From: Pseudaquabacterium terrae
Lineage (GTDB): Bacteria; Pseudomonadota; Gammaproteobacteria; Burkholderiales; Burkholderiaceae_C
Assembly: GCF_013266755.1 (NCBI RefSeq)
Contig: NZ_JABRWJ010000002.1
Coordinates: forward strand, 310,001-374,000
Length of the DNA stretch: 64,000 bases
Reading direction: 5' to 3'
The notes beneath the pieces are model-generated. The model was not told the DNA's origin. It worked only from the letters and a program-made list of their open reading frames with translations, and did no database searches. Shown piece by piece: positions 51,115 to 61,117 of the stretch (positions within the stretch are counted from its first letter, which is position 1; every line of letters starts with the position of its first letter). Both the position numbers and the translations under genes were made by a program.

Positions 51115-52230
51115 TCAGCCGCCCATCGACGCAGTGAGCTGATCCTTGATGCGCAGCTCCAGCTGATCGAGCTTCGCCTCGAGCGCGGCTTGGGCGTCGC
51201 GATGCCGAGTCAAGGCGCGCGCGGCCCGCTCGGAACAGTCTCTCACGTACTGCTTGCCGGTCTGCTCCTGCACACGGGCGAGTCTCGCGAACACGTACGC
51301 GAGGTCATCCGTTTCCTGGTCGATCTCATTGGCACGCGCCGCTTCGAGCGCAAACTCATCGACGTGCTCGAATATCTCGAGCTGGACCAGGCACCAAGCT
51401 CGGTCGGCAGCCACGAGTGGACGCTCGCGAACCGGTAGGTACTTCGTGTCGATCGAGGTCAGCATCATTAGGGCGTCGTGAAACTTGCCGTGCACGGCCA
51501 GCAACTGGCCTTGCAGCATCGGCACCATCAGTCGCCAGGACTCGGTCCCAACGGCCGCGTCGTAGTTGAACGCCGACGCCGCCTCCATCGCAGCCTGCTT
51601 CGCCTCTGCCGGCATCTCGCTGCCGAAGGCATCGGCCAGCCGCACGTTCGCCGTGCGGAATGCGGCCATGTTGTGCATCAGCGCGCTCATCGTCGCGCCG
51701 TCGCCTTCGGCCGTGGCGTGCCGACGCGCTCGCTCGTACCACGGCCGCGCCTTCTTGAAGGTTCCCGCGAAATGGTACGAGTCGGCCAGCACCAGCGAGG
51801 CGCGTGCCAGCGCCTGATGGTCGTCCTCTGGTGCGCGCGTCAGCGCCTCCTCGATGAACCGGATCATCGAGTCGTAGCGACCGTCATTGAATTCGATGTG
51901 CGCCATCCACGCGGCGCTGCAGGGCCGCGCACGCACGGTGTCGAAGGTGGCGGCCAGGCCGTAGGCGCCGCGGAAGCGGTCGTGCGCGTCGATCGAGCGC
52001 ATCTGGAAGTAATGCAGCATGCCCTCGGCCAGCATCAGCCAGCAGGCCACTTCCGGATCGATGCGGTTGCCGAAATGGCGCTTGACGCTGTCCATCCATT
52101 TCAGCGCCGCGTCGACCTGGCCTTGCCGCGCGAAGTGCGATGCCGCGCGGCAGACATCGCGGGCCCACGACACGCTGTCCGGGCTGGTTCGAATCCGTTT
52201 GTCGAGCTCAGTCAGCAGTATCGAGACCAT
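51115..52230 (-). CDS. TPR-like helical protein, tandem paralogue 1
   Basis: 371 residues from ATG 52230 (MVSILLTELDKRIRTSP), first of the three copies and 41 nt downstream of purC. It contains the conserved cysteine-bearing segments WARDVCRAASHFARQG and DPEVACWLMLAEGMLHYFQ, then TPR-like helices and a coiled C-terminal helix. Nothing suggests export or enzymatic activity. It is probably read through from purC, since no terminator or clear promoter lies between. Similar TPR-like modules can sit beside GGDEF signalling domains, but none is present here. Function unknown. Confidence 0.72.
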   Translation of the reverse strand: MVSILLTELDKRIRTSPDSVSWARDVCRAASHFARQGQVDAALKWMDSVKRHFGNRIDPEVACWLMLAEGMLHYFQMRSIDAHDRFRGAYGLAATFDTVRARPCSAAWMAHIEFNDGRYDSMIRFIEEALTRAPEDDHQALARASLVLADSYHFAGTFKKARPWYERARRHATAEGDGATMSALMHNMAAFRTANVRLADAFGSEMPAEAKQAAMEAASAFNYDAAVGTESWRLMVPMLQGQLLAVHGKFHDALMMLTSIDTKYLPVRERPLVAADRAWCLVQLEIFEHVDEFALEAARANEIDQETDDLAYVFARLARVQEQTGKQYVRDCSERAARALTRHRDAQAALEAKLDQLELRIKDQLTASMGG

Positions 52231-52271
52231 TCGGCGACCTCCCTGGCCTGATCAGGCCGCCAAGAGTCGGC

Positions 52272-53177
52272 CTAGGGCGCCAGCAACTCCAGCGCGGCGC
52301 GGTAACGGTCGGCGGTCGTCTGCGCAATCTCCGCGGGCATCTCCGGTGCCGGCGCCCGCTTGTCCCACAGCCTCCCGTCCACGGTCGCCGACTCTAGCCA
52401 GTCGCGCAGGAATTGTTTGTCGAAGCTCGCGGGATTGACGCCTTCCTGATAAGACTCCAGGGGCCAGAAGCGCGACGAATCCGGCGTCAGCACTTCGTCC
52501 ATCAGCGTCAGCTGCCCGTGCTCGTCGAGGCCGAACTCGAACTTGGTGTCGGCAATGATGATCCCGCGCGACAGCGCATAGGCCGCGGCCTCGCTGTACA
52601 GGCGGATCGCCGTGTCGCGCACCTGCTCGGCGAGCGGCTGGCCGATCAGCTCGACGGTGCGCTCGAAGCTGATGTTCTCGTCGTGTTCGCCGGCCTCGGC
52701 CTTGGTGGCCGGCGTGAAGATCGGCGCCGGCAGCCGGCTCGCATTGCGCAAGCCCGGCGGCAGGGCGACGCCGCAGACGCGCCCGTCCTGCTGGTACTCC
52801 TTCCAGCCCGAGCCGGCCAGGTAGCCGCGCACCACGGCCTCGATCGGCAGCGGCTTCAGCCGCTTGACCAGCATCGAGCGGCCGCGCACCTGATCGACTT
52901 CGTCGGCGGCGACGACACTCTCCGGCGCGTCGCCCGTCAGGTGGTTCGGCACGACGTGGCCGAGCTTGTGAAACCAGAACAGCGCCATGCGCGTCAGCAG
53001 TGCGCCCTTGCCGGGAATCGGCTGGCCCATCACGACATCGAAGGCCGAGATGCGGTCCGACGCGACCATCAGGATGCGGTCGTTGCCGACGGCGAAGTTG
53101 TCGCGCACCTTGCCGCGTGCCAGCAGCGGCAGCGAATGCAGGCGGGTCTCGAAAACGGTGGTCTCGGCGGTACTCAT
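52272..53177 (-). CDS. purC: SAICAR synthase (phosphoribosylaminoimidazole-succinocarboxamide synthase)
   Basis: 301 residues from ATG 53177 ([15 protein letters not shown]). This is the longer PurC type: [76 protein letters not shown] and [14 protein letters not shown]. It joins aspartate to CAIR in purine synthesis. In relatives purE and purK usually follow purC; here the TPR-like triplet occupies that position. Confidence 0.95.
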   Translation of the reverse strand: MSTAETTVFETRLHSLPLLARGKVRDNFAVGNDRILMVASDRISAFDVVMGQPIPGKGALLTRMALFWFHKLGHVVPNHLTGDAPESVVAADEVDQVRGRSMLVKRLKPLPIEAVVRGYLAGSGWKEYQQDGRVCGVALPPGLRNASRLPAPIFTPATKAEAGEHDENISFERTVELIGQPLAEQVRDTAIRLYSEAAAYALSRGIIIADTKFEFGLDEHGQLTLMDEVLTPDSSRFWPLESYQEGVNPASFDKQFLRDWLESATVDGRLWDKRAPAPEMPAEIAQTTADRYRAALELLAP

Positions 53178-53228
53178 GGGATGCTCGCAAGGAAAGGAAA
53201 TCGCGCCCGGATTGTGCCGCCCGGGCAC

Positions 53229-53253
53229 AAAAAAGCCCGCCGGCGGGCGGGCT
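53229..53253 (-). terminator. Terminator of fba
   Basis: On the minus strand AGCCCGCC-CGCC-GGCGGGCT forms an eight-base-pair stem followed by six T. It lies 24 nt past the fba stop and upstream of purC, so purC needs its own promoter or readthrough. Confidence 0.88.
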
Positions 53254-53276
53254 CGTCGCAGCGGAAGATCAGCGCT

Positions 53277-54341
53277 TCAGTTGACGACCTGCGCCAGCTT
53301 GCCGCTGGCGTAGTTCTGCGCCACGGCCGTCAGCGGGATCGCCTGGATCTTGCTGCCCTGGCCTTCGCAGCCGAACTGCAGGTAGCGCTGCTTGCAGATC
53401 GCCTTGGCCGCTTCGCGCGCCGGCTTCAGGTATTCGCGCGGGTCGAACTTGCTCGGGTTCTCGGCGAAGAACTTGCGGATCGCCGCGGTCATCGCGAGGC
53501 GGATGTCGGTGTCGATGTTGATCTTGCGCACGCCATGCTTGATGGCTTCCTGGATCTCCTCGACCGGCACGCCGTAGGTCTCCTTCATGTCGCCGCCGTA
53601 CTTGCGGATCTCGGCCAGCAGGTCCTGCGGCACGCTGGAGCTGCCGTGCATCACCAGGTGGGTGTTCGGGATGCGGCGGTGGATCTCCTTGATGCGCTCG
53701 ATCGCCAGGATGTCGCCCGTGGGCTTGCGGCTGAACTTGTAGGCGCCGTGGCTCGTGCCGATGGCGATCGCCAGTGCATCCAGCTGGGTCTTCTTGACGA
53801 AGTCGGCGGCCTGCTCAGGATCGGTCAGCAGCTGGTCGCGCGTCATCGTCGCTTCGGTGCCGTGGCCGTCTTCCTTGTCGCCGCGCATCGTCTCCAGCGA
53901 GCCCAGGCAGCCGAGCTCGCCCTCGACCGTGATGCCGAGCCGGTGCGCCATGTCGACGACGGTCTTCGTGACGTCGACGTTGTACTCGTAGCTGGCGATC
54001 GACTTGCCGTCTGCTTCCAGCGAGCCGTCCATCATCACCGAGGTGAAGCCGAGGTCGATCGCGCCCTTGCACACGTCGGGGCTCTGGCCGTGGTCCTGGT
54101 GCATCACCAGCGGCACCTTCGGGTAGGCCTCGAGCGCGGCCTGGATCAGGTGCTTGATGAAGCTCTCGCCGGCGTACTTGCGGGCGCCGGCGCTGGCCTG
54201 CAGGATGACCGGGGCATCCACCTCGGACGCCGCGGCCATCACGGCCTGGATCTGCTCGAGGTTGTTGACGTTGTAGGCCGGGATGCCGTAGCCGTTGTCG
54301 GCGGCGTGGTCCAGCAGCTGGCGCATCGAGACGAGTGGCAT
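53277..54341 (-). CDS. fba: Fructose-bisphosphate aldolase, class II
   Basis: 354 residues, the class II (zinc) form: [14 protein letters not shown], zinc ligand in [41 protein letters not shown] and KINIDTDIR. It cleaves or forms fructose 1,6-bisphosphate in glycolysis, gluconeogenesis or the Calvin cycle. It ends at a strong terminator and belongs to a loose cluster with pyk and pgk. Confidence 0.95.
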   Translation of the reverse strand: MPLVSMRQLLDHAADNGYGIPAYNVNNLEQIQAVMAAASEVDAPVILQASAGARKYAGESFIKHLIQAALEAYPKVPLVMHQDHGQSPDVCKGAIDLGFTSVMMDGSLEADGKSIASYEYNVDVTKTVVDMAHRLGITVEGELGCLGSLETMRGDKEDGHGTEATMTRDQLLTDPEQAADFVKKTQLDALAIAIGTSHGAYKFSRKPTGDILAIERIKEIHRRIPNTHLVMHGSSSVPQDLLAEIRKYGGDMKETYGVPVEEIQEAIKHGVRKINIDTDIRLAMTAAIRKFFAENPSKFDPREYLKPAREAAKAICKQRYLQFGCEGQGSKIQAIPLTAVAQNYASGKLAQVVN

Positions 54342-54536
54342 GGTGGGAGTCCTGCGAAGGGGGTGAATGCGCAGGCGATTCCGGGTCGTGAAACCGCCGT
54401 GTAACCGGGGCTGAATTGTACGGCGGGGGGTCGAAATGGCCGGTCAAACGCCCGCTTTTCAAACTGAAGCCGGGCGGCCCGGCGCCGACACTGGAGGCCA
54501 GACTTTGGCGGCCATGGCCGCTGGAAGGACCCCTAC

Positions 54537-55574
54537 ATGGCCCGCATCGCCCTCAGCGACCTCACGCCCTGGATCACCGAAGCCGTGCTTGCGCATCCGC
54601 AGGACCTGCCGGCTTACCTGTGCCAGCGGCTTTCGATCAGCCGCACCAGCGCGCGCAACCAGCTGAACAAGCTGGTCGAGGCCCAATGGCTGGCGCGCGA
54701 CGGTGTCTCGCGCAAGGCCCACTATCGGCCCGGCGCGCTGCGCCAGGTGGTGCGCCGCTACCCGCTGCAGGGGCTGCAGGAAGACCTGCCCTGGGTGCAG
54801 GACTTCGCCGGCCGCTTCGAGCTCAAGGCCAACGTCGCGCGCATCGCGCAGCACGTCTTCACGGAGCTCTTGAACAACGCCATCGACCACTCCGGTGGCT
54901 CGAGCGTCACGGTGTCGATGCGGCAGACGCCGACGCAGCTGCAGCTGCTGGTCTCGGACGACGGCCGCGGCGTCTTCAACACCGTCGCCGAGCGCTTCAA
55001 CATCACCGACCCGACGGTCGCGATGCTCGAGCTCGCCAAGGGCAAGCTGACCAGCCAGCCCGATGCGCACACCGGCCGGGGCCTTTTCTTCAGCGCCAAG
55101 CTGGCCGACATCTTCGACCTGCATGCCAACGACGCGGCCTTCCAGCAGCGCGAGTGGCAGCGTGACCAGTGGTGGCAACGCAGCCGCCCGGCCTGCCGCG
55201 TCGGCACCTCCGTCTACGTCGCGATCTGCGTCGACACCGAGCGCACGCTGGACAACGTGCTGCACCGCTACAGCCTCGACGGCGCGGGCTACGGCTTCGA
55301 ACGCACCGTCGTGCCGCTGAAGCTGATCACGCAGACGCAGGCCGGACTGGAGTCACGCGCGCAGGCGCGGCGCGTCGCCTCGCGGCTGACGCAGTTCCGC
55401 CGCGTCGAGCTCGACTTCGAAGGCCTGGCCGACGTCGGCCATGGTTTCACCGACGAGCTCTTCCGCGTTTTCGGCGCACAACATCCCGAGCTGCAGCTGG
55501 TGCCGGTGAACATGGCGCCGCGCGTCGCGGCCATGATCGGCAGCGTGCGCGAGGCCTTGCCCGTCGCGGCTTGA
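54537..55574 (+). CDS. wHTH + GHKL ATPase + STAS-like (DUF4325) regulator
   Basis: 345 residues. Three parts: a winged-helix-type HTH (about 10-65, LPAYLCQRLSISRTSARNQL), a GHKL/HATPase_c fold with N-box ELLNNAIDHSGG (from 110), G1 DDGRGV (about 141) and G2 GRGLFFS (about 180), and a C-terminal DUF4325 STAS-like domain (about 260-335, RVASRLTQFRRVELDF, then ADVGHGFTDELFRVF). There is no phospho-acceptor histidine or receiver domain. It combines anti-sigma-kinase-like and antagonist-like folds with DNA binding in one chain. It is encoded against the flanking glycolytic genes. Target unknown. Confidence 0.82.
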   Translation: MARIALSDLTPWITEAVLAHPQDLPAYLCQRLSISRTSARNQLNKLVEAQWLARDGVSRKAHYRPGALRQVVRRYPLQGLQEDLPWVQDFAGRFELKANVARIAQHVFTELLNNAIDHSGGSSVTVSMRQTPTQLQLLVSDDGRGVFNTVAERFNITDPTVAMLELAKGKLTSQPDAHTGRGLFFSAKLADIFDLHANDAAFQQREWQRDQWWQRSRPACRVGTSVYVAICVDTERTLDNVLHRYSLDGAGYGFERTVVPLKLITQTQAGLESRAQARRVASRLTQFRRVELDFEGLADVGHGFTDELFRVFGAQHPELQLVPVNMAPRVAAMIGSVREALPVAA

Positions 55575-55590
55575 ACCTGCTGCCGTCGAG

Positions 55591-57021
55591 TCAGTTGACT
55601 CGGCAGACCTTCAGCATGTTCGTGCCGCCGGGGTAGCCCATGGGCTCGCCGCAGGTGATCGCGTAGGTATCGCCCGGCTTCAACACGCCGCGCTGCACCA
55701 GCACGCGTTCCGCGTCGGCCAGGGCCTGGTCGCGATCGGTGTGGTTGGGCATCAGGATCGGGCGCACGTTGCGGTACAGCGCCATGCGCCGCTCGGATGT
55801 CGCCTGCGAGGTCATGCCGAAGATCGGCACGTGGATGTTGTGGCGGCTCATCCACAGCGCGGTCGAGCCCGATTCGGTCAGCGCAATGATGGCCTTGCAG
55901 CCGAGGTGGTGCGCGGTGAACAGCGCCCCCATCGCGATGGACTGGTCGATGCGGCCGAAGCGCTTGTTGATGAAGTCGGCATCGAGCTTCACCTCGTCGG
56001 CGCGTTCGGCTTCCAGCGCGATCAGCGCCATGTGCTCGACCGTTTCGACCGGGTACTTGCCTGCGGCCGTCTCGGCCGACAGCATCACGGCGTCGGTGCC
56101 GTCGAGCACCGCATTCGCCACGTCCGAGACCTCGGCACGCGTCGGCACCGGGTTGACGATCATGCTCTCCATCATCTGCGTCGCGGTGATGGCGATCTTG
56201 TCCATCTCGCGCGCCATGCGGATCATCTTCTTCTGCAGCGCCGGGACCGCGGCATTGCCGACTTCCACCGCCAGGTCGCCGCGCGCGACCATGATGCCGT
56301 CGCTGGCCTTCAGGATCGCCTCGAGCACGGGAATCGCCTCGCTGCGCTCGATCTTGGCGATCATCGCCGGCTTGTGCCGGTAGGGCTCGCCGGCGACGTT
56401 GGCGAGCTGGCGCGCCATCTCCATGTCGGTCGCGCTCTTCGGGAAGCTGACCGCGAGGAAGTCGCACTGGAACGACGCCGCGGTCTTGATGTCGTCCATG
56501 TCCTTGGCGGTCAGCGCCGGCGCGGTCAAACCGCCGCCCTGCTTGTTGATGCCCTTGTTGTTGGACAGCTCGCCGCCGATCTTGACCAGCGTGTGCACGC
56601 GGTCGCCGCGCACGCTGTCGACCGTCAGCACCAGCAGGCCGTCGTTGAGCAGCAGCAGGTCGCCGGGGCGCACGTCGCGCGGCAGCTCCTTGTAGTCGAG
56701 GCCGACGATGTCGACGTTGCCCGGCTCGGTGCGCGACGCGTCGAGGATGAAGGGCGCCCCCGGCACCAGCATCACCTTGCCTTCCTCGAACTTGCCGACG
56801 CGGATCTTCGGCCCCTGCAGATCGGCCATCAGCGCGACCGGCTTGCCGACGCGTTCAGCCGTCTCGCGCACCAGGCGCGCGCGGTCGATGTGGTCCTGCG
56901 CCTTGCCGTGGCTGAAGTTCAGCCGCACGACGTCGACACCCGCGCGCAGCAGCCGCTCGAGCACCTCGGGATCGCTGGAGGCCGGGCCGAGGGTCGCAAC
57001 GATCTTGGTGGCGCGTGACAT
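55591..57021 (-). CDS. pyk: Pyruvate kinase
   Basis: 476 residues: KIVATLGPASSDPE, VRLNFSHG, the active-site MIAKIERSEA and MVARGDLAVEVG, QMMESMIVNPVPTRAEVSDVAN and the C-terminal regulatory domain ending KVCRVN. It makes pyruvate and ATP from phosphoenolpyruvate. Minus strand, 62 nt after maeB. The stop is 16 nt from the convergent wHTH-ATPase gene. Confidence 0.96.
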   Translation of the reverse strand: MSRATKIVATLGPASSDPEVLERLLRAGVDVVRLNFSHGKAQDHIDRARLVRETAERVGKPVALMADLQGPKIRVGKFEEGKVMLVPGAPFILDASRTEPGNVDIVGLDYKELPRDVRPGDLLLLNDGLLVLTVDSVRGDRVHTLVKIGGELSNNKGINKQGGGLTAPALTAKDMDDIKTAASFQCDFLAVSFPKSATDMEMARQLANVAGEPYRHKPAMIAKIERSEAIPVLEAILKASDGIMVARGDLAVEVGNAAVPALQKKMIRMAREMDKIAITATQMMESMIVNPVPTRAEVSDVANAVLDGTDAVMLSAETAAGKYPVETVEHMALIALEAERADEVKLDADFINKRFGRIDQSIAMGALFTAHHLGCKAIIALTESGSTALWMSRHNIHVPIFGMTSQATSERRMALYRNVRPILMPNHTDRDQALADAERVLVQRGVLKPGDTYAITCGEPMGYPGGTNMLKVCRVN

Positions 57022-57083
57022 GGCTGCTGCTTGTAGTGAAGAGAGGAAGCGGAGGATTATGGGCGTCGGGTTCGGCCTTCGAG

Positions 57084-59414
57084 TTACCGCGCGGTTTCAG
57101 CGCGGGTGCGCAGTTCGGCGGCATCGGCGACGGCGAGCGCGGTCATGTTGACGACGCGGCGCATCGTCGCCGACGGCGTCAGGATGTGCGCCGGCGCCGC
57201 GGCACCGAGCAGGATCGGCCCGATCGTCACGCCATGCCCGCTGGTCACCTTCAGCACGTTGAAGAGGATGTTCGCGGCATCCAGGTTCGGCAGCACCAGC
57301 AGGTTGGCCGCGCCGCTGAGCGTGCTGTCGGCGAGGAACTTGCCGCGGATCGCCTCCGACAGCGCCGCATCCCCTTGCATCTCTCCGTCGCACTCGATGT
57401 GCGGCGCCTGCTGCACGAAGAGGTCGCGCGCCGCGCGCATGCGCCGCGCCGACGCGCGCTTGGACGAGCCGAACACCGAGTGCGACAGGAACGCCACCTT
57501 CGCCGGCATGCCGAAGCGCTGCACCTCGGCGGCGGCCATCAGCGCGATCTCGGCGAGTTCTTCGGCGGTCGGCTCCTCGTTGACGAAGGTGTCGGTGATG
57601 AAGAGGGTGTGCTGGTCGAGCAGCAGCGCGTTCATCGCCGCCAGCGTGCGCTGGCCGGGGCTGACGCCGATCACCGCACGCACGTGCTCGAGGTGCGCGT
57701 CGTAGCGGCCGACCAGGCCGCACAACATCGCGTCGGCTTCGCCGCGGCTCAGCATCAGCGACGAGATCAGCGTGTTCGAGCGCCGCACCGTCGACTTCGA
57801 GGCCTCGATCGAGATGCCGTCGCGGCCCATCAGCTTGTGGTACTGCTCCCAGTAGCTGCGAAAGCGCGGATCGTCCTCCGGATCGCAGACCTCGAAATCG
57901 ACGCCGGCCTTCAGGCGCAGGCCGGCGCGCTCGATGCGCATCGCGATCACCGAAGGCCGGCCGACGAGGATCGGCTGCGCCAGGCCCTCGTCGCGCACCA
58001 CTTGCACCGCACGCAACACGCGCTCGTCCTCGCCTTCGGCGTAGACCACGCGCGCGCCGTGCTGGGTCGTGGCCGCACGGGCGGCGGCGAACACCGGGCG
58101 CATCACCATGCCGGTCTGGTAGACGAAGCGGGTCAGCTGCTGGCGGTAGGCATCGAGGTCGGCGATCGGCCGCGTCGCCACGCCGCTCTCGGCCGCCGCC
58201 TTCGCCACCGCCGGCGCGATGCGCAGGATCAGTCGCGCATCGAAGGGTTTGGGGATCAGGTAGTCGGGACCGAACTTCAGTTCCTGACCCGCATAAGCAG
58301 CGGCCACTTCATCGCTGGTCTCGGCCTTGGCCAGCTCGGCGATCTCGCGCACGCAGGCCAGCTTCATCGCCTCGTTGATGCGCGTGGCGCCGCAATCGAG
58401 CGCGCCGCGGAAGATGTACGGGAAACAGAGGACGTTGTTGACCTGGTTCGGATAGTCCGAACGGCCCGTGGCGATGATGCAGTCGGGCCGCGCTTGCTTG
58501 GCCAGCTCGGGCCGGATCTCCGGCTCGGGATTGGCCAGTGCCAGGATGATCGGCTGCGGGCCCATCGTCTTGACCATCTCCGCGCTCAGCACGCCGGCGG
58601 CCGAGCAGCCGAGGAAGACGTCGGCGCCCTTGACCGCGTCGGCCAGCGTGCGCGCTTCGGTCTTCTGGCAGTAGCGCTGCTTCGACTCGTCGAGCTTGTC
58701 GCCGCGCCCTTCGCGGATCACGCCCTTCGAATCGACGGCGAAGACGTTCTCGATCTTCACGCCCAGGCCGACCATCAGGTCGAGGCAGGCGATCGCCGCG
58801 GCGCCGGCGCCGGAAGCCACCACCTTGACCTCGCCGATCGTCTTGCCGACCAGCTCCAGGCCGTTGAGCAACGCAGCGGCGGAGATGATCGCCGTGCCGT
58901 GCTGGTCATCGTGGAAGACGGGGATGTTCAGCCGCTCGCGCAGCTTGCGCTCGACCAGGAAACACTCGGGCGCTTTGATGTCCTCGAGGTTGATGCCGCC
59001 CAGCGTCGGCTCCAGCGCGGCGATGATCTCGACCAGCTTGTCCGGATCCTTCTCGGCAAGCTCGATGTCGAAGACGTCGATGCCGGCGAACTTCTTGAAC
59101 AGGCAGCCCTTGCCTTCCATCACCGGCTTGCCGGCGAGCGGGCCGATGTCGCCGAGGCCCAGCACCGCGGTGCCGTTGGTGATCACGCCGACCAGGTTGG
59201 CGCGCGAGGTGAAGTCGGCCGCGAGCGACGGATCTTCCTCGATCGCCAGGCAGGCGTAGGCGACACCCGGCGAGTAGGCCAGCGACAGGTCGCGCTGGTT
59301 CGACAGCGGCTTGGTCGGCGTGACCGAGATCTTGCCCCGCGTCGGCGCCCGGTGGTATTCGAGCGCTGCTTCGCGCAGCGCCATCTCGGCGTCGGAAAGG
59401 GGGGTCTTTGGCAT
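57084..59414 (-). CDS. maeB: NADP-dependent malic enzyme with phosphotransacetylase-like domain
   Basis: 776 residues, the long MaeB form. The malic enzyme part (1-430) has the [15 protein letters not shown] block, [23 protein letters not shown], the catalytic lysine region and [16 protein letters not shown]. The C-terminal PTA-like domain (430-776) includes [14 protein letters not shown] and [12 protein letters not shown]. It converts malate to pyruvate, making NADPH; the PTA domain is thought to be regulatory. It sits between pgk and pyk. Confidence 0.95.
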   Translation of the reverse strand: MPKTPLSDAEMALREAALEYHRAPTRGKISVTPTKPLSNQRDLSLAYSPGVAYACLAIEEDPSLAADFTSRANLVGVITNGTAVLGLGDIGPLAGKPVMEGKGCLFKKFAGIDVFDIELAEKDPDKLVEIIAALEPTLGGINLEDIKAPECFLVERKLRERLNIPVFHDDQHGTAIISAAALLNGLELVGKTIGEVKVVASGAGAAAIACLDLMVGLGVKIENVFAVDSKGVIREGRGDKLDESKQRYCQKTEARTLADAVKGADVFLGCSAAGVLSAEMVKTMGPQPIILALANPEPEIRPELAKQARPDCIIATGRSDYPNQVNNVLCFPYIFRGALDCGATRINEAMKLACVREIAELAKAETSDEVAAAYAGQELKFGPDYLIPKPFDARLILRIAPAVAKAAAESGVATRPIADLDAYRQQLTRFVYQTGMVMRPVFAAARAATTQHGARVVYAEGEDERVLRAVQVVRDEGLAQPILVGRPSVIAMRIERAGLRLKAGVDFEVCDPEDDPRFRSYWEQYHKLMGRDGISIEASKSTVRRSNTLISSLMLSRGEADAMLCGLVGRYDAHLEHVRAVIGVSPGQRTLAAMNALLLDQHTLFITDTFVNEEPTAEELAEIALMAAAEVQRFGMPAKVAFLSHSVFGSSKRASARRMRAARDLFVQQAPHIECDGEMQGDAALSEAIRGKFLADSTLSGAANLLVLPNLDAANILFNVLKVTSGHGVTIGPILLGAAAPAHILTPSATMRRVVNMTALAVADAAELRTRAETAR

Positions 59415-59542
59415 GGCGCGGTCTCCATCGCGTTCTCGAAGGACCCGAGGTTACGCCCGATGCGCGCGGCCGGCCATGTGGTGAACCGAAATCAGCTTCA
59501 CCCGCGCGCGATGCAATCGGCGCGGGTGAGGGCGCCCGCAGA

Positions 59543-60736
59543 TCAGCTCGCGGCGCGCTTTTCCAGGATCTCGAAGGCCGGCAATGTCTTGCCCTCGAGC
59601 ACCTCGAGGAACGCGCCGCCGCCGGTCGAGATGTAGCCGATGTCGCCCTCGATGCCGTACTTGGCGATCGCTGCCAGCGTGTCGCCGCCGCCGGCGATGC
59701 TGAAGGCGTCGCTGTCGGCGATCGCGCGCGCCAGCGTTTCGGTGCCCTTGGCGAAGGCGTCGAACTCGAACACGCCGACCGGGCCGTTCCAGACGATGGT
59801 GCCGGCGGCCTTCAGCTTCTCGGCCAGCAGCGCCGCGGTCTGCGGACCGATGTCGAGGATCAGGTCGTCGGCGGCGACGTCTGCCGCGGCCTTGACGGTC
59901 GCCGGTGCGTCGGCGGCGAAGGTCTTCGCGGTGACGACGTCGATGGGAATCGGCACCTCGGCGCCGCGTGCCTTCATCGCCTCGATCACCGCCTTCGCCT
60001 GGTCCAGCAGATCGGGCTCGGCCAGGCTCTTGCCGATCGGCAGTCCGGCGGCGAGCAGGAAGGTGTTCGCGATGCCGCCACCGACCACCAGCCCGTCGAC
60101 CTTCGACGCCAGGCTCTGCAGGATCGTCAGCTTGGTGCTGACCTTCGAGCCGGCGACGATCGCCACCAGTGGCCGCTTCGGATTCGCCAGCGCCTTGCCG
60201 ATCGCATCGATCTCGGCGGCGAGCAGCGGGCCGGCGCAGGCGATCGGCGCGAACTGCGCGATGCCGTAGGTGCTGGCCTCGGCGCGGTGCGCGGTGCCGA
60301 AGGCGTCGTGCACGAAGACGTCGCACAGCGCGGCCATCTTCTTCGCCAGCTCCTCGTTGTTCTTCTTCTCGCCCTTGTTCAGGCGGCAGTTCTCGAGCAG
60401 CACGACCTCGCCCGGCTTCACGTCGACGCCATCGACCCAGTTCACGCGCAGCGGCACCGCGCGGCCGAGCAGCTCGGCCAGCCGCGCCGCGACCGGCGCC
60501 AGCGAATCCGCGGGCTTGAACTCACCCTCGGTCGGGCGCCCGAGGTGCGAGGTGACCATCACCGCCGCGCCGGCATCGAGCGCCGCGCGGATGCAGGGAA
60601 CCGAGGCGCGGATGCGGGTGTCCTCGGTGATGCGGCCGTCGTCGTCCTGCGGCACGTTCAGGTCGGCGCGGATGAAGATCCGCTTGCCGGCGAGCTGGCC
60701 GCGGGAAATCAGGTCGTCGAGGCGAAGGATCTTCAT
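59543..60736 (-). CDS. pgk: Phosphoglycerate kinase
   Basis: 397 residues: [78 protein letters not shown] and [12 protein letters not shown] with [17 protein letters not shown]. It forms ATP from 1,3-bisphosphoglycerate. It starts the carbon block pgk-maeB-pyk on the minus strand. Confidence 0.96.
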   Translation of the reverse strand: MKILRLDDLISRGQLAGKRIFIRADLNVPQDDDGRITEDTRIRASVPCIRAALDAGAAVMVTSHLGRPTEGEFKPADSLAPVAARLAELLGRAVPLRVNWVDGVDVKPGEVVLLENCRLNKGEKKNNEELAKKMAALCDVFVHDAFGTAHRAEASTYGIAQFAPIACAGPLLAAEIDAIGKALANPKRPLVAIVAGSKVSTKLTILQSLASKVDGLVVGGGIANTFLLAAGLPIGKSLAEPDLLDQAKAVIEAMKARGAEVPIPIDVVTAKTFAADAPATVKAAADVAADDLILDIGPQTAALLAEKLKAAGTIVWNGPVGVFEFDAFAKGTETLARAIADSDAFSIAGGGDTLAAIAKYGIEGDIGYISTGGGAFLEVLEGKTLPAFEILEKRAAS

Positions 60737-60787
60737 GGTCGGTGGGTGCGTGAAGCAAGACGTCGGCGGAGGCCGAAGTTTCGCAGA

Positions 60788-61117
60788 TCACCAACCCAGG
60801 CCGAGCTTGAAGAGCAGCATCACGGCGGTGCCGGAGAGGATCGTCCCGAGCATGTCGCGCCGCCAGCAGAACCAGGCGGTCGCCGCGGCGGCACCAAACA
60901 GCCGCGGGTCGTTCCAGGTGCTGATCAGCTGGCCCTGGCTCATCACCAGCTCGGGCGTCACGACCGCCACCAGTGCGCCGATCGGCGCATAACGCAGGCC
61001 TTCGCGCAGCCACTCGGGGATCGGCAGCTCACGGCTCGGCAGGATGAAGAAGCCGCGCGTCAGCATCGTGATGCCCGCCAGGCCGATGATCGTGAGGATC
61101 GCTTCCCAGGTGCTCAT
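60788..61117 (-). CDS. azlD: AzlD-type branched-chain amino acid exporter subunit
   Basis: 109 residues from ATG 61117, overlapping the azlC stop (ATGA). Four short membrane helices with the AzlD pattern (TRGFFILPSRELPIPEWLRE, APIGALVAVVTPEL). It works with AzlC to export branched-chain amino acids or related compounds. Confidence 0.88.
   Translation of the reverse strand: MSTWEAILTIIGLAGITMLTRGFFILPSRELPIPEWLREGLRYAPIGALVAVVTPELVMSQGQLISTWNDPRLFGAAAATAWFCWRRDMLGTILSGTAVMLLFKLGLGW

Noticed and set aside
57015-59636. 873-codon plus-strand open frame over maeB
   Set aside because: Mirror frame of maeB; composition and absence of motifs indicate no coding function.
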